In this document: piece by piece, positions 40,764-49,824 of the stretch
Layout: each line of letters starts with the position of its first letter
Position numbering within the stretch: the stretch's first letter is position 1
Origin: an uncultured Collinsella sp.
GTDB lineage: Bacteria > Actinomycetota > Coriobacteriia > Coriobacteriales > Coriobacteriaceae
Assembly: GCA_900757205.1 (NCBI GenBank)
Contig: CAAENA010000042.1
Location: 1 to 54,907 of the forward strand
Length of the DNA: 54,907 bases
Reading direction: 5' to 3'
The notes under the pieces: model-generated
Seen by the model: the letters and a program-made list of their open reading frames with translations, nothing else
Told to the model about the DNA's origin: nothing
The model's database searches: none
Made by a program: the position numbers and the translations under genes

Positions 40764-41060
40764 CTAGTGCTCCTCGAGCTGGTTGCCGAGCGGGGTAAAG
40801 ATATGCTCGCCGCTCTCGGGGTCAAACAGTTCGACCTGCCCGGTGAGGACATCGATATACTGGTAGGACTGACGCGACTTGCGGCCGCGGCGCTCGTCAA
40901 CCTCGACGATAAAGACTGCCGGATGGACGCTCTTGATGGTGCCCATGCGCTCGACGACGCGGGTGCGGCCCATGTTGGCCTTCACCTTAACGCGATCGCC
41001 CACCATATCGGTCAGCTTCTCGTGGATGTCGTCGACGTGATTGACTTCCATCTCTTCCAT
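40764..41060 (-). CDS. veg: Veg family protein
   Basis: 98 residues, SH3/KOW-like small protein: DRVKVKANMGRTRVVERMG, then HPAVFIVEVDERRGRKSRQS and SYQYIDVLTGQVELFD. B. subtilis Veg influences biofilm formation and spore outgrowth; the molecular role is unclear. GGAGG 8 nt upstream sets the ATG at 41060 rather than the TTG earlier in frame. Directly upstream of ispE. Confidence 0.92.
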   Translation of the reverse strand: MEEMEVNHVDDIHEKLTDMVGDRVKVKANMGRTRVVERMGTIKSVHPAVFIVEVDERRGRKSRQSYQYIDVLTGQVELFDPESGEHIFTPLGNQLEEH

Positions 41061-41215
41061 GAACAGGGCCTCCAGAAGATGCAATTCAAAAAGGGGATAA
41101 TACTCCTAAGATAGACAAAACTCTAATACTATAGCACCCTGCTGTCGCCATATGCAAGTAGCTAAATAAACCCCGTCCCAAATACGTACCAGACGACAAC
41201 CTCGCATGACCAGTT

Positions 41216-41243
41216 GTTACGCGGTTTGGTAAAACCGCGTAAC
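41216..41243 (-). terminator. GTTACGCGGTT hairpin after dtd
   Basis: GTTACGCGGTTT / AAACCGCGTAAC-type stem with a TACC loop, starting at the base after the dtd stop. Same stem as behind lysS; no T-run. Confidence 0.7.
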
Positions 41244-41690
41244 CTAAAGGTTGTCCGTGTCCAAGACGATGGTGAATGGGCCGTCGTTGACCAAGTCGAC
41301 TTTCATATCGGCGCCAAAGATGCCGTGCGCCACGTGTTCGACATCTTGACGAACGAGCGTCAGGAAGTACTCGTAGAGCTCGTTGGCAACATCGGGCGCG
41401 CCTGCATCGGTAAACGACGGACGGCGACCGTGGCGGCAGTCAGCGAACAGCGTGAACTGCGACACCACGAGCATCTCGCCGTCGACATCGGCAAGTGCCA
41501 GGTTGGTCTTGCCGTTCTCGTCCTCGTTGATGCGCAAGCCCCGGAGCTTGCCCCACAGCTTATCGGCCTCGGCGCGCGTGTCGCCGTGGCCCACGCCCAG
41601 CAGCACCAGATAGCCGCGCCCAATTTTGCCCACGCACTCGCCGTCGACCGTCACGCCGGCGTTGAGTACGCGCTGCACCACCGCACGCAC
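41244..41690 (-). CDS. dtd: D-aminoacyl-tRNA deacylase
   Basis: 148 residues. MRAVVQRVLNAGVTVDGE, LRGLRINEDENGKTNLAL, VSQFTLFADCRHGRRPSF (catalytic SQFTL) and FGADMKVDLVNDGPFT (the GP cis-Pro motif region) are the DTD signatures. It removes D-amino acids from tRNA. It starts 3 nt after rdgB and is the last gene of the murI-rph-rdgB-dtd group. Confidence 0.96.
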   Translation of the reverse strand: MRAVVQRVLNAGVTVDGECVGKIGRGYLVLLGVGHGDTRAEADKLWGKLRGLRINEDENGKTNLALADVDGEMLVVSQFTLFADCRHGRRPSFTDAGAPDVANELYEYFLTLVRQDVEHVAHGIFGADMKVDLVNDGPFTIVLDTDNL

Positions 41691-41693
41691 GGC

Positions 41694-42335
41694 CTACTCC
41701 TCGCCCGTCAGTTTGGCGGACAGATGCTCGAGCGCGTGGAAACGATGGCTGATGGCGTTCTTCTCGTCCGCCGTCAGCTCGGCCATGGTCTTGCCCGGCG
41801 TGTCGACCGGCAGGAACAGCGGGTCATAGCCAAAGCCGTGATCGCCGCGGCCCTCGTGTGCGATAACGCCCTCGCAGGCGCCCTCGCCATAGGTGACCAG
41901 ACCATCCGTGTCGATAAGCGCAACGACGCTCATAAAGCGCGCGGTGCGGTCCTCGTCCGCCACGCCTTCCAGGTTAACGAGAAGCTTGGCGTTGTTGGCG
42001 GCATCGTCTCCGTGCACGCCCGCATAGCGCGCGCTATACACGCCCGGCTCGCCGTCAAGCGCGTCGACGACCAAGCCCGAATCGTCGGCAATGGCCATGA
42101 GCCCCGTCTCTTCGACGGCAGCCTGCGCCTTGATGATGGCGTTCTCCAAAAACGTCGTGCCGTTTTCCTCGGGGTCCTCAAAATCGCCCAGCTGGCCGAG
42201 CGCCACAAAGCGAACCTCGGGCATGACCTTGCCCAAAATGGCCTCGATCTCGGTGAGCTTATGGGCGTTGCCCGTTGCCACGACAATGGTCGCCGCCGGG
42301 TCGAGGGTGTCGATGTCGATCTTCTCAAGTGCCAT
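41694..42335 (-). CDS. rdgB: XTP/dITP diphosphatase (RdgB/HAM1)
   Basis: 213 residues. ATIVVATGNAHKLTEIEAIL (substrate loop), ETGLMAIADDSGLVVDALDG, GVYSARYAGVHGDD and HEGRGDHGFGYDPLFLP are diagnostic. It hydrolyses non-canonical purine triphosphates. Ordered behind rph as in many bacteria. GGAGACCACTC precedes the ATG. Confidence 0.96.
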   Translation of the reverse strand: MALEKIDIDTLDPAATIVVATGNAHKLTEIEAILGKVMPEVRFVALGQLGDFEDPEENGTTFLENAIIKAQAAVEETGLMAIADDSGLVVDALDGEPGVYSARYAGVHGDDAANNAKLLVNLEGVADEDRTARFMSVVALIDTDGLVTYGEGACEGVIAHEGRGDHGFGYDPLFLPVDTPGKTMAELTADEKNAISHRFHALEHLSAKLTGEE

Positions 42336-42441
42336 GAGTGGTCTCCTTGTCTCTATAGCAATGCCGCGCCGAGGGCGACGAGGGCCTCCGCCTCTCCCCT
42401 CTCAATCAACGGCAGTCTTATACTTCGACGTTTTCCCAGAT

Positions 42442-42481
42442 AAAACCTGCCAAAATAAACCTGTCCCTTTTTGGCAGGTTA
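42442..42481 (-). repeat. AAACCTGCC palindromic repeat, copy 3 (inverted)
   Basis: Read on the minus strand it begins on the rph stop codon (TAACCTGCCAAAAAGGGACA) and continues to TTTTGGCAGGTTTTAT, the same position relative to a gene end as copies 1 and 2. Confidence 0.82.
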
Positions 42482-43204
42482 GGCGATGGCTTGGCGCTGA
42501 AGCTCGATGAGCTCGGCGATGCCTTTGTCGCCCAAGTCGAGCAGGGCGTTGAGGCGCTTACGGTCAAAGGGCGCCTGCTCGCCAGTGCCCTGGAGCTCGA
42601 TCATCTCACCGGTGTCGGTGGCGACGAGGTTCATGTCGACTTCGGCATGGCTGTCCTCGGAATAATCGAGGTCAAGCAGCGTATTGCCGTCGACAACGCC
42701 CATGGAGATGGCGGCCACCTGGCCGGTAAGCGGGATGCGCTCGATCTTGCCCGCCTCGACCCACATGGCGAGGGCGTCGTGCAGCGCCACCCAGGCGCCG
42801 GTAATGCTCGCCGTACGCGTACCGCCATCGGCCTGAATCACATCGCAGTCGACGGTGACGGTGTACTCGCCGAGCGCTTTCATGTTGACGACGGTACGCA
42901 GGCTGCGGCCAATGAGGCGCTCGATCTCCATGGAGCGGCCCTTGCGGTTGGCGTGTTCGCGCTTGCAGCGCTTGCCGGTCGACGTCGGCAGCATGGCGTA
43001 TTCCGCGGTCACCCAGCCGGCCTTAGCTCCCTTTCGCCAGCCCGGCACGCCCTCCTCGATGGTGGCGGCGCACAGCACGCGCGTGTCGCCGAACTCGGCC
43101 AAGCACGAACCGTGGGCGTGCTTCATGACGCCACGGGTGAGCTTAACGGGACGCAACTCGTTGGCGGCGCGGCCGTTGGCGCGGTTGACCTGCATGTACT
43201 CCAT
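42479..43204 (-). CDS. rph: Ribonuclease PH
   Basis: 241 residues. ELRPVKLTRGVMKHAHGSCL, GWVTAEYAMLPTSTGKRCKR, RSMEIERLIGRSLRTVVNM, VDCDVIQADGGTRTASITGA and DLDYSEDSHAEVDMN are all family signatures. Phosphorolytic 3' trimming of tRNA precursors. AAAGGA lies 7 nt before the ATG. 54 nt downstream of murI. Confidence 0.97.
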   Translation of the reverse strand: MEYMQVNRANGRAANELRPVKLTRGVMKHAHGSCLAEFGDTRVLCAATIEEGVPGWRKGAKAGWVTAEYAMLPTSTGKRCKREHANRKGRSMEIERLIGRSLRTVVNMKALGEYTVTVDCDVIQADGGTRTASITGAWVALHDALAMWVEAGKIERIPLTGQVAAISMGVVDGNTLLDLDYSEDSHAEVDMNLVATDTGEMIELQGTGEQAPFDRKRLNALLDLGDKGIAELIELQRQAIA

Positions 43205-43258
43205 AGAAATATCCTTTCGGCAAAAGATGTGGCGAAGGCTTTGGCGGCTGCCTTACAT

Positions 43259-44143
43259 CTATTCCAGCTCATCGATATCGATATGTTCGATGCTCTTGAG
43301 CGGCTGACCAAAGATAAAGCTGCCCGCCACCGCAAACTCGGCAATGTTATCGGCCGTCGTGGCAAAACGATGCTGCGGCTCGGCGGCGTCACCCGCCAGC
43401 TGCTCGCGGCGCGTGAGGATATCGGTCAGCTCTCGTGTGGTCTCCTCGGCGGAACTCACGACGCGCACCCCAGGCCCCAGCGCATGACGGATAGGTCCCA
43501 CCAACAGCGGAAAATGCGTACAGCCGAGCACCACGGTATCGATACCGTGGTCGCGCAGCGGCTCAACCGTGGCACCCACCAGCGCACGCACGGCAGGCGT
43601 ATCGAAGATGTCCTCGTTCTCAAGCCACTGTTCCTGCAGATGCGCACCCGAGGCGAGCTCGTGTTCGACAACCTCAACAAAGCTCGAGGCGGGGCAGCCG
43701 TATACGTCGACGCCGGCATCTAGGTCCTGAATGGCGCGCGTGTAAGCGCCCGAGCGAATGGTGAGGTTGGTGGCGAGCACGCCCACGCGACGCGTGCGGG
43801 TGCTGTTGATTGCCGCACGGGCACCCGGCGCGATCACGCCGATCACGGGAACGTCGAGCACCTGCTGGGCCAGACGCAAGGCCGCAGCTGTCGCCGTGTT
43901 GCAGGCGATGACCATAATCTTGACGTCGTGCTTCGACAGCCAACGGCCCGCCTGCAACGCAAACGAGCGCACCTCATCCTCGGTGCGCGTGCCGTAGGGG
44001 CAGCGTTTGGTGTCGCCGAAGTAGTAGACGGACTCATGCGGCAGCGCCGTCGCGATGGCGCGCGCAACCGTCAGACCACCCAAACCAGAATCGAACACGC
44101 CAATCGGGCGCGTGTCGCCTGCCGGATTCTCGATATCGGACAT
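43259..44143 (-). CDS. murI: Glutamate racemase
   Basis: 294 residues. IGVFDSGLGGLTVARAI, VYYFGDTKRCPYGTRTEDE, KIMVIACNTATAAALR (first catalytic Cys) and IDTVVLGCTHFPLL (second catalytic Cys) are present. It makes D-glutamate for peptidoglycan. GGTGAGG precedes the ATG. Followed by rph and rdgB as in many genomes. Confidence 0.97.
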   Translation of the reverse strand: MSDIENPAGDTRPIGVFDSGLGGLTVARAIATALPHESVYYFGDTKRCPYGTRTEDEVRSFALQAGRWLSKHDVKIMVIACNTATAAALRLAQQVLDVPVIGVIAPGARAAINSTRTRRVGVLATNLTIRSGAYTRAIQDLDAGVDVYGCPASSFVEVVEHELASGAHLQEQWLENEDIFDTPAVRALVGATVEPLRDHGIDTVVLGCTHFPLLVGPIRHALGPGVRVVSSAEETTRELTDILTRREQLAGDAAEPQHRFATTADNIAEFAVAGSFIFGQPLKSIEHIDIDELE

Positions 44144-44194
44144 TACCTCACCAGTCTCTCTCGAAAAGACATGTCCAAGTGCGGCGACGCCGCG

Positions 44195-45106
44195 CTACGA
44201 ACGCGCCGCGACCAGCAGCTCTGCCGTCGCCGCCCAACCGTCGACAATTTTGCCGCGCGTAACGAAAGCGTTCTCGCAAGCAGCCAGGAACTCGGGCGCG
44301 CCGGCGCTCGTCAGGCCATTCTCGACCAGGCAGAACGTGCCCACGTGATCGGCCATGTAGAAGTCGGACTCGGAATCGCCGAGTGCGAGCGTCTCCTCGC
44401 GCTCGATCCCCAGGTGCTCGCAGAAGCGCGCAATGGCGACGCCTTTGTTGAGGCCCGCGGGGTTGATGTTGAATGCGCGACCGTCCTCGACGCGATCGAG
44501 CTCGAGCGTCGTCGGCTTGGACAGGTGAGTCAGATGGCCGTTGCAAGCCCAGATCAGACCGCAGCCGGCCTCGTCCAGGATGGCCTGGACCTCATCGTCG
44601 GGCACATCGCCGCGCATGCCGACGGTGACCTCGCGGTACTTGTAGCCAGTCGACATGTCGTTGTGGTACTCGATCTTGTGCGGCCAGCGGGCGAGAATCT
44701 TCTCGCACACGCCGGTCTGCTCGATCACCTGATGCGGAGTAAGGCCGCAGACGGGGTCGTAAGGCATGTCGCCAGTCAGATACTCCCAATCGTTGGCTTT
44801 GAGGTCGTACATGACCAGGCCGCCCATCTCACCAATGTAGGAGTTGAGGCCGAGCACGCGCGCGTCCTCGTGGATCATGGTGCGGTTGCGGCCCGAGGTG
44901 GGAACCACCTGAATACCAGCGCGAGCAAGCGCCACGACGGCCTCGACGAGTTTGGTCGAAGGGTTGCCGTCGTTGTCGCGCAGCACGCACGAGCCGGGTG
45001 CGAGCATCGTGGCATCCAGGTCGGTAAAGACGTACTTGACCTTGGCCAAGCGCTCGCGCATCTCGCCCGAAAGCTCGGCAACGGTCGGCAGGGTGTTGTG
45101 GGACAT
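44195..45106 (-). CDS. HAD-family phosphatase (Cof/MPGP-like)
   Basis: 303 residues. Motif I is VFTDLDATMLAPGS (DxD; second Asp followed by Ala), motif II VVPTSGRNRTMI, the C2-type cap lies in the middle, Lys is in INPAGLNKGVAIARF and motif IV is LALGDSESDFYMADH. Related to mannosyl-3-phosphoglycerate and sucrose phosphatases and to Cof proteins. Substrate unknown. AACGGAG before ATG 45106 sets the start. Sits between murE and murI without an evident pathway link. Confidence 0.86.
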   Translation of the reverse strand: MSHNTLPTVAELSGEMRERLAKVKYVFTDLDATMLAPGSCVLRDNDGNPSTKLVEAVVALARAGIQVVPTSGRNRTMIHEDARVLGLNSYIGEMGGLVMYDLKANDWEYLTGDMPYDPVCGLTPHQVIEQTGVCEKILARWPHKIEYHNDMSTGYKYREVTVGMRGDVPDDEVQAILDEAGCGLIWACNGHLTHLSKPTTLELDRVEDGRAFNINPAGLNKGVAIARFCEHLGIEREETLALGDSESDFYMADHVGTFCLVENGLTSAGAPEFLAACENAFVTRGKIVDGWAATAELLVAARS

Positions 45107-45213
45107 GGTTACTCCGTTTACGTAGAAGGGTTTGGACTTGGACGGCATGTTTTGATTGAGGGAACACGCTTATGGCGACAGCGCACCCAGGGCGCCGCCG
45201 CCATCATGGTTCA

Positions 45214-46776
45214 TTAGTCAAACTGGGTAACATCGATCAGGCGATTGGCCAGCGAAAGGTCGCTCTCGATGGGCACGAACTCGTCGCCCACGTGCATGAG
45301 CTCCTCGTCACCCTTTGCCAGCAGCAAGACAATGGTGGGAGCATCGGGGTTGACGTACTCCTCGCGCGCCGCCTTGAACGCCGCATGCACAGCGGCTTCG
45401 CGATCGAGGATGATCTTGTTCGGCGTATCGTCGGGAACATGTTCGGCAAGCTCGCGACAGACCTTCATCGGGTCCTCGTGAGCCGGGTCCTCGTTGGCAA
45501 AGATCATCAGGTCGGAATATGGTGCGGCCTCGCGCGGAAGCTGCTCGCGGCGCTCCTGCGCCTTGCCGCCGGCAGCGCCAAATACTGCGATGACCGGGCT
45601 GGCGGGAAACGCGCGCTTGACCGACGAGAAAAGCGAGCGGAACGAAAGCTGGTTGTGCGCGTAGTCGACAACGCAAATCACGCGGCCGTCCTTCGACTCC
45701 ACGACCTCCATGCGGCCCGGCACACGCAGTTTGGAGAGGCCCTTCTTGATAGCCTCGATACCGATGCCGATCTCGCGCGCGGCGGCGATAGCGACCAGCG
45801 CGTTCTCCACGTTAAAGTCTCCCGCGATACCCAGCAGGATCTTCTCCCCCGCCTCGGACTCGTCGGCACACAGGCCATGCAAGTTGAACTCGATGCTAAA
45901 GCCGACCATGCGTACGTCGCTCGCCCACAGGCTTGCCTCGGGATGCTCGACGCCAACGGTCACCAAGCGCTCGGCCGTCGACGCTGCCTCCAGCACACGG
46001 TCGACCTCTTCGGTGCCCAGATTCACCACGGCGGTCTTTGCCTGGTCAAAGATCCTGAGTTTGCTCTCAAAATAATCCTCAAACGTAGGGTGTTCGATCG
46101 GCGAGATATGGTCGCGGCCGATGTTGAGGAAGCACGCCACGTCAAACGGCAGATTCTCGACGCGCTGGTACTTGAGCGCCTGGCTCGAGACCTCCATGAC
46201 CATGGACTGGCGACCGGAAGTGCGGCAGTTGGCGATATGGCGCCAGACCTCGGGGGCCTCGGGCGTAGTATTGGTGCTCTCATAGCACTCGATGCCATCG
46301 TCGGTACTCACCGAGCCGATCATGCCGCAGGACTCGCCCGCCGCTTTGATGATGGACTGGAGCATAAAAGCGGCCGTGGTCTTTCCCTTGGTACCGGTGA
46401 TACCCACGATCTTGACGTCGTGGTCGGGACGGTCGTAGACCTCCGGCGGCAACAGGGCCATGGCCGTGCGAACGCTATCAACAACCAGCATCGCAGCACC
46501 GCTCTCCTGCGCCAGCGGCTCCAGAGACTCGACCAGCGACTCCTCGCACACAAATGCGACAGCGCCCGCATCGAGCGCCATGCTCAAAAACGCGGGCTTA
46601 AAGGCAGCACCTTTGCAAAAGAACACGTCACCTGCCGAGACCGCGCGCGAATCAAACGAGCAGCCGGTCACGGCACGCTCGTCAACCTGCTCTGATGCGC
46701 GCAGCTCGCCGCACACATCGAGAAGCTTGGCAAGCGTATCGACCGTGGTCACGGTCGCGGAATCCGAATGGTGCAT
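45214..46776 (-). CDS. murE: UDP-MurNAc-tripeptide synthetase MurE, probably not meso-DAP specific
   Basis: 520 residues. The N-terminal UDP domain has CSFDSRAVSAGDVFFCKG; the ATP loop is VGITGTKGKTTAAFML; TNTTPEAPEVW, MVMEVSSQALKYQRV, FLNIGRDHISPIEHP and VVDYAHNQLSFRSLFSS follow. The specificity loop reads FANEDPAHEDP. meso-DAP enzymes carry DNPR there, while Lys-type enzymes have DNPA/DDP forms, so a Lys-like third residue is likely. Lies alone, away from the usual mur cluster, behind asnB. Confidence 0.93.
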   Translation of the reverse strand: MHHSDSATVTTVDTLAKLLDVCGELRASEQVDERAVTGCSFDSRAVSAGDVFFCKGAAFKPAFLSMALDAGAVAFVCEESLVESLEPLAQESGAAMLVVDSVRTAMALLPPEVYDRPDHDVKIVGITGTKGKTTAAFMLQSIIKAAGESCGMIGSVSTDDGIECYESTNTTPEAPEVWRHIANCRTSGRQSMVMEVSSQALKYQRVENLPFDVACFLNIGRDHISPIEHPTFEDYFESKLRIFDQAKTAVVNLGTEEVDRVLEAASTAERLVTVGVEHPEASLWASDVRMVGFSIEFNLHGLCADESEAGEKILLGIAGDFNVENALVAIAAAREIGIGIEAIKKGLSKLRVPGRMEVVESKDGRVICVVDYAHNQLSFRSLFSSVKRAFPASPVIAVFGAAGGKAQERREQLPREAAPYSDLMIFANEDPAHEDPMKVCRELAEHVPDDTPNKIILDREAAVHAAFKAAREEYVNPDAPTIVLLLAKGDEELMHVGDEFVPIESDLSLANRLIDVTQFD

Positions 46777-46837
46777 CTTTCACCTTTCTCAGCCATTTGG
46801 CAGGGACGGTTTTATAGTAACTGAAACGCACCCACGC

Positions 46838-46862
46838 AAAAACGGCTCCCGGAGGAGCCGTT
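46838..46862 (-). terminator. Terminator of asnB
   Basis: AACGGCTCC / GGAGCCGTT with a short loop (TCCG) followed by TTTTGCG on the minus strand, 25 nt after the asnB stop. Confidence 0.88.
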
Positions 46863-46887
46863 ACGCGCAGGCGTTCGTAAGCCGAGG

Positions 46888-48768
46888 CTAGGCAGCCTGA
46901 ACAGCGGGCTGGTCCTCGTCGATAAAGAAGCGCTTGTACCACACCAGGAACACGAGCGGCGTATAGATCTTGCGCTGGAAATCGCCCTTGCCCGCAAAGT
47001 GCAGATCGAGCAGGTGCATGAGCTCGTCGGTGTCGAAGAACTCGCTCGCCCACGGAGCGGTGAAGTACTCCTTGACATAGTCGTACCACTTTTGCTCGCG
47101 CAGCCAGTAGACAATCGGCACCGGGAAGCCCACCTTGGGACGGGTGGCCCACTCATCGGGCAGCGACTTGTTGGCAGCGTGGCGGAGTACCTGTTTGTTG
47201 CCGTTCTCGTTGATGCGGTAGCGGTCGGGAATGTGCTCGGCGAACTCCATGACTTTGCGGTCCAGGAAGGGCACGCGCAGCTCCAGCGAATGTGCCATGC
47301 ACATCTTGTCGGCCTTGAGCAGAATGTCGCCCGGGAGCCACATGTTCATGTCCAGGTACTGCTTCTTGACCAGCTCGGGCTGACCCTTCACGCGCGCATA
47401 GATGGGAGCGGCGAGCTCGAAGGCGCCATCGCCGGTGTTGTACTCGGGCTTGAGCACGCCGTCGACCTCGCGCTCCGGCCATACCAGAGCCTGTCCCAGG
47501 AACGACTTCTCGGGGATCTCGGCACCCTTGACCAGGAAGTTATGCCCCTTGAAGTACGGCATATGCAGCGCCAGGTTACCGAGCGCGCGACGGATGGGCA
47601 GCGGCACCATCTTTTTGTACTTGCGCACCGGGACCGTGTCCTCGTAGTAGGCGTAGCCGCCAAAGAGCTCGTCGGCACCTTCGCCCGAAAGCACGACGGT
47701 GACGTCCTTGCGGGCCATCTCGGCCAAGAACCATAGCGGCACGGAAGACAGGTTGGACTGCGGCTCGTCCATGTGATACTGGATGTCCTCGAGCGCACCG
47801 AAGAACTCGTCGGCGGTTATCATCTTGCGGACATTCTCGACGCCGAGCTTGTCAGAAAGTTCCTTGGCGTAGTTGGTCTCGTTGAAGTTCTTGTAGTCAA
47901 AGCCCACCGAGAAGGTCTTGTCGGGCATGAGGCAAGCGGCGATGTAGCTGGAGTCGACGCCGCCGGAGAGGAACGACGCGACCTTAACGTCGGCGATGCG
48001 ATGGGCCTCGACGCTCTCGTGCACGACCTCATCCAGCTCGTCGACGTACTCCTCGAACGGCTTCTCGACGGCAGAGTAATCGCAATCCCAGTAGCGCTCG
48101 ATGTTCATCTTGCCGGTCGGGATGTCTACGGTAAAGTAATGCGCCGGCGGCAGCTTGTAGACACCCTCGAAGAAGGTCTCCTCGGTTGCCGAATACTGCA
48201 GCGTCATGTACGGACGCAGGGCCTTTTTGTTGACCGCCTTGTGGAAGTGCGGGTAGTCCAGGAAGCTCTTGATTTCGGAGCCAAAGAGCACGCCCGGCGC
48301 GCCGTCGCCCGCATCGGCCATGGGATAGTAGTAGAGCGGCTTGATGCCAAAGATGTCGCGGGCGCCAAAAAGCTTGTTCTTCTTCTTGTCCCAGATGACG
48401 AAGGCGTACATGCCGCGCAGGCGATCGAGTACGGCCTCGCCCCACTCCTCGTAGCCGTGCAGGAGGCTCTCGGTGTCGGCTCCACAGTGGAACTTATAGC
48501 CCTTGGCCTCGAGCTCGGAACGGAGTTCTTGGAAGTTGTAGATCTCGCCGTTGAAGACAATGACGACGCTACCGTCCTCATTGGCCATGGGCTGAGCGCC
48601 GGCCTCGGTCAGGTCGAGGATCGACAAGCGGCGGAAGCCGAGGGCAACGCGGCCGTCGATAAACTGGCCGCCCATGTCGGGACCACGATGGACGATGCGG
48701 TCCATCATCTTGGTGAGCACCTCGGATTGGTTATCCGTCCCACCGACAAAACCGACAAAACCGCACAT
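46888..48768 (-). CDS. asnB: Glutamine-hydrolysing asparagine synthetase
   Basis: 626 residues. Cys2 nucleophile in MCGFVGFVGG, glutaminase domain to ~210 (RRLSILDLTEAGAQPM, VVIVFNGEIYNFQELR, GMYAFVIWDKKKNKLFGARD). The synthetase domain has VASFLSGGVDSSYIAACL (PPi loop), TVVLSGEGADELFGGYAYY and DKMCMAHSLELRVPFLDRKV. It makes Asn from Asp and Gln. GAGGGG precedes the ATG. AsnB relatives can also amidate peptidoglycan precursors, and murE is next; the sequence looks like a genuine asparagine synthetase. Confidence 0.95.
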   Translation of the reverse strand: MCGFVGFVGGTDNQSEVLTKMMDRIVHRGPDMGGQFIDGRVALGFRRLSILDLTEAGAQPMANEDGSVVIVFNGEIYNFQELRSELEAKGYKFHCGADTESLLHGYEEWGEAVLDRLRGMYAFVIWDKKKNKLFGARDIFGIKPLYYYPMADAGDGAPGVLFGSEIKSFLDYPHFHKAVNKKALRPYMTLQYSATEETFFEGVYKLPPAHYFTVDIPTGKMNIERYWDCDYSAVEKPFEEYVDELDEVVHESVEAHRIADVKVASFLSGGVDSSYIAACLMPDKTFSVGFDYKNFNETNYAKELSDKLGVENVRKMITADEFFGALEDIQYHMDEPQSNLSSVPLWFLAEMARKDVTVVLSGEGADELFGGYAYYEDTVPVRKYKKMVPLPIRRALGNLALHMPYFKGHNFLVKGAEIPEKSFLGQALVWPEREVDGVLKPEYNTGDGAFELAAPIYARVKGQPELVKKQYLDMNMWLPGDILLKADKMCMAHSLELRVPFLDRKVMEFAEHIPDRYRINENGNKQVLRHAANKSLPDEWATRPKVGFPVPIVYWLREQKWYDYVKEYFTAPWASEFFDTDELMHLLDLHFAGKGDFQRKIYTPLVFLVWYKRFFIDEDQPAVQAA

Positions 48769-48955
48769 ATACTATCCCCTCTGCTGTTGCTGGGTATCAA
48801 ATCGAATCAGTAGCTTTTGAGTATACCCGAGGGCGTAAAGAGGGGCGGAATGTTCAGGCAATCTCAACTGAATCAGCTCCGCGCCGACACGCGCCGGTTA
48901 CCTTTAATGGATATGAGATGAATGAGGCGATTGTTTTGCTATACTCTCTCCGCAC

Positions 48956-49031
48956 GGGCGATTGGCGCAACGGTTAGCGCAGGTGCTTTACACGCACAAG
49001 GCTGGGGGTTCGAATCCCTCATCGCCCACCA
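48956..49031 (+). tRNA. tRNA-Val (TAC anticodon)
   Basis: Acceptor GGGCGAT / ATCGCCC, anticodon loop CTTTACACG, T-arm GGGGGTTCGAATCCCTC, discriminator A and encoded CCA. A TATACT -10 lies 10 nt upstream at 48940. Its 3' end (CATCGCCCACCA-like) reappears in the two tandem repeats that follow. Confidence 0.95.
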
Positions 49032-49040
49032 TTGAATTGG

Positions 49041-49067
49041 AAACGGTCCTCGCAAGGGGACCGTTTT
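49041..49067 (+). terminator. Terminator of tRNA-Val
   Basis: AAACGGTCC / GGACCGTTT around TCGCAAGG, ending in TTTTT. Confidence 0.9.
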
Positions 49068-49071
49068 TGTT

Positions 49072-49437
49072 TGGGCCCAGCGCATGGGATTCGAACCCGA
49101 CAGGGTGCGAAGCTGAGGAAACGCGAAGCGTTTTCCAGCGCAGCACGCGAGGGCCGCAGGCCCGAAGCGAAAGCGGGCGGCGTCAGCCGCACGCGACATC
49201 CCTCATCGCCCACCACTGATTTGATAGGCTCCCAGCTATGGGGGCCTTTCTTTTTTGGGCCCATCGCGGGGGGATTCGAACCCGCAAGGGTGCGGAGCTG
49301 AGGAAACGCGAAGCGTTTCCAGCGCAGCACGCGAGAAGCGGAGCGACGAAGCGAGAGCGGGCGGCGTCAGCCGCACGCGACATCCCTCATCGCCCACCAC
49401 TGATTTGATAGGCTCCCAGCAATGGGAGCCTTTCTTT
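49072..49437 (+). repeat. Two 183-bp tandem repeats carrying the tRNA-Val 3' end
   Basis: Units start at 49072 and 49255 with TTGGGCCCA; a third unit begins at 49438 and breaks off after about 35 bases. Each full unit contains, in order: GGGATTCGAACCCG, several small hairpins (GGAAACGCGAAGCGTTTCC; GCGGCGTCAGCCGC), CATCCCTCATCGCCCACCA identical to the end of tRNA-Val, and a GGCTCCCAGC...GGGAGCC terminator with a T-run. ORFs called across it are on both strands and lack ribosome sites; none looks coding. Confidence 0.85.
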
Positions 49438-49824
49438 TTTGGGCCCATTTCATGGGATTCGAACCCGCCAGCACGACTGTCACAAAGGCCGTGGCCAGAA
49501 AATGGCAAAAATGAGTACTGCCACCTTGCTTACAACATATCAAAAGATAGTATTTGCTTAAGTTACGAAACATATGTCCATTATAAGGACTAGCAATTGG
49601 ATCAAAATCGTGCATTCATCGCCATTTCGACTTGCCATCTGGTCTTATTAGTCCAAAATTGCTGCGACCAAATCGGTAACAGTACTCATATTTAATGTTA
49701 TTTGACCAGCAGGTCTCCCCGCCTTAGCAAATCTAAGGCAAAACGGGCTCCAGACCGCTGAATCATGCCACATAGGGCACGTCCGCAGTCCGGAACCCGG
49801 TCAAAGTTAAGTTATTTCGCTGTG
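49438..49824. other. AT-richer gene-free stretch
   Basis: About 390 nt, clearly lower in GC than its surroundings. It holds the truncated third repeat start (49438-49475), no ORF with a ribosome site, and a GCCTTAG / CTAAGGC dyad near 49721. It may be the scar of an excised element at the tRNA-Val locus. No integrase is visible. Confidence 0.5.
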
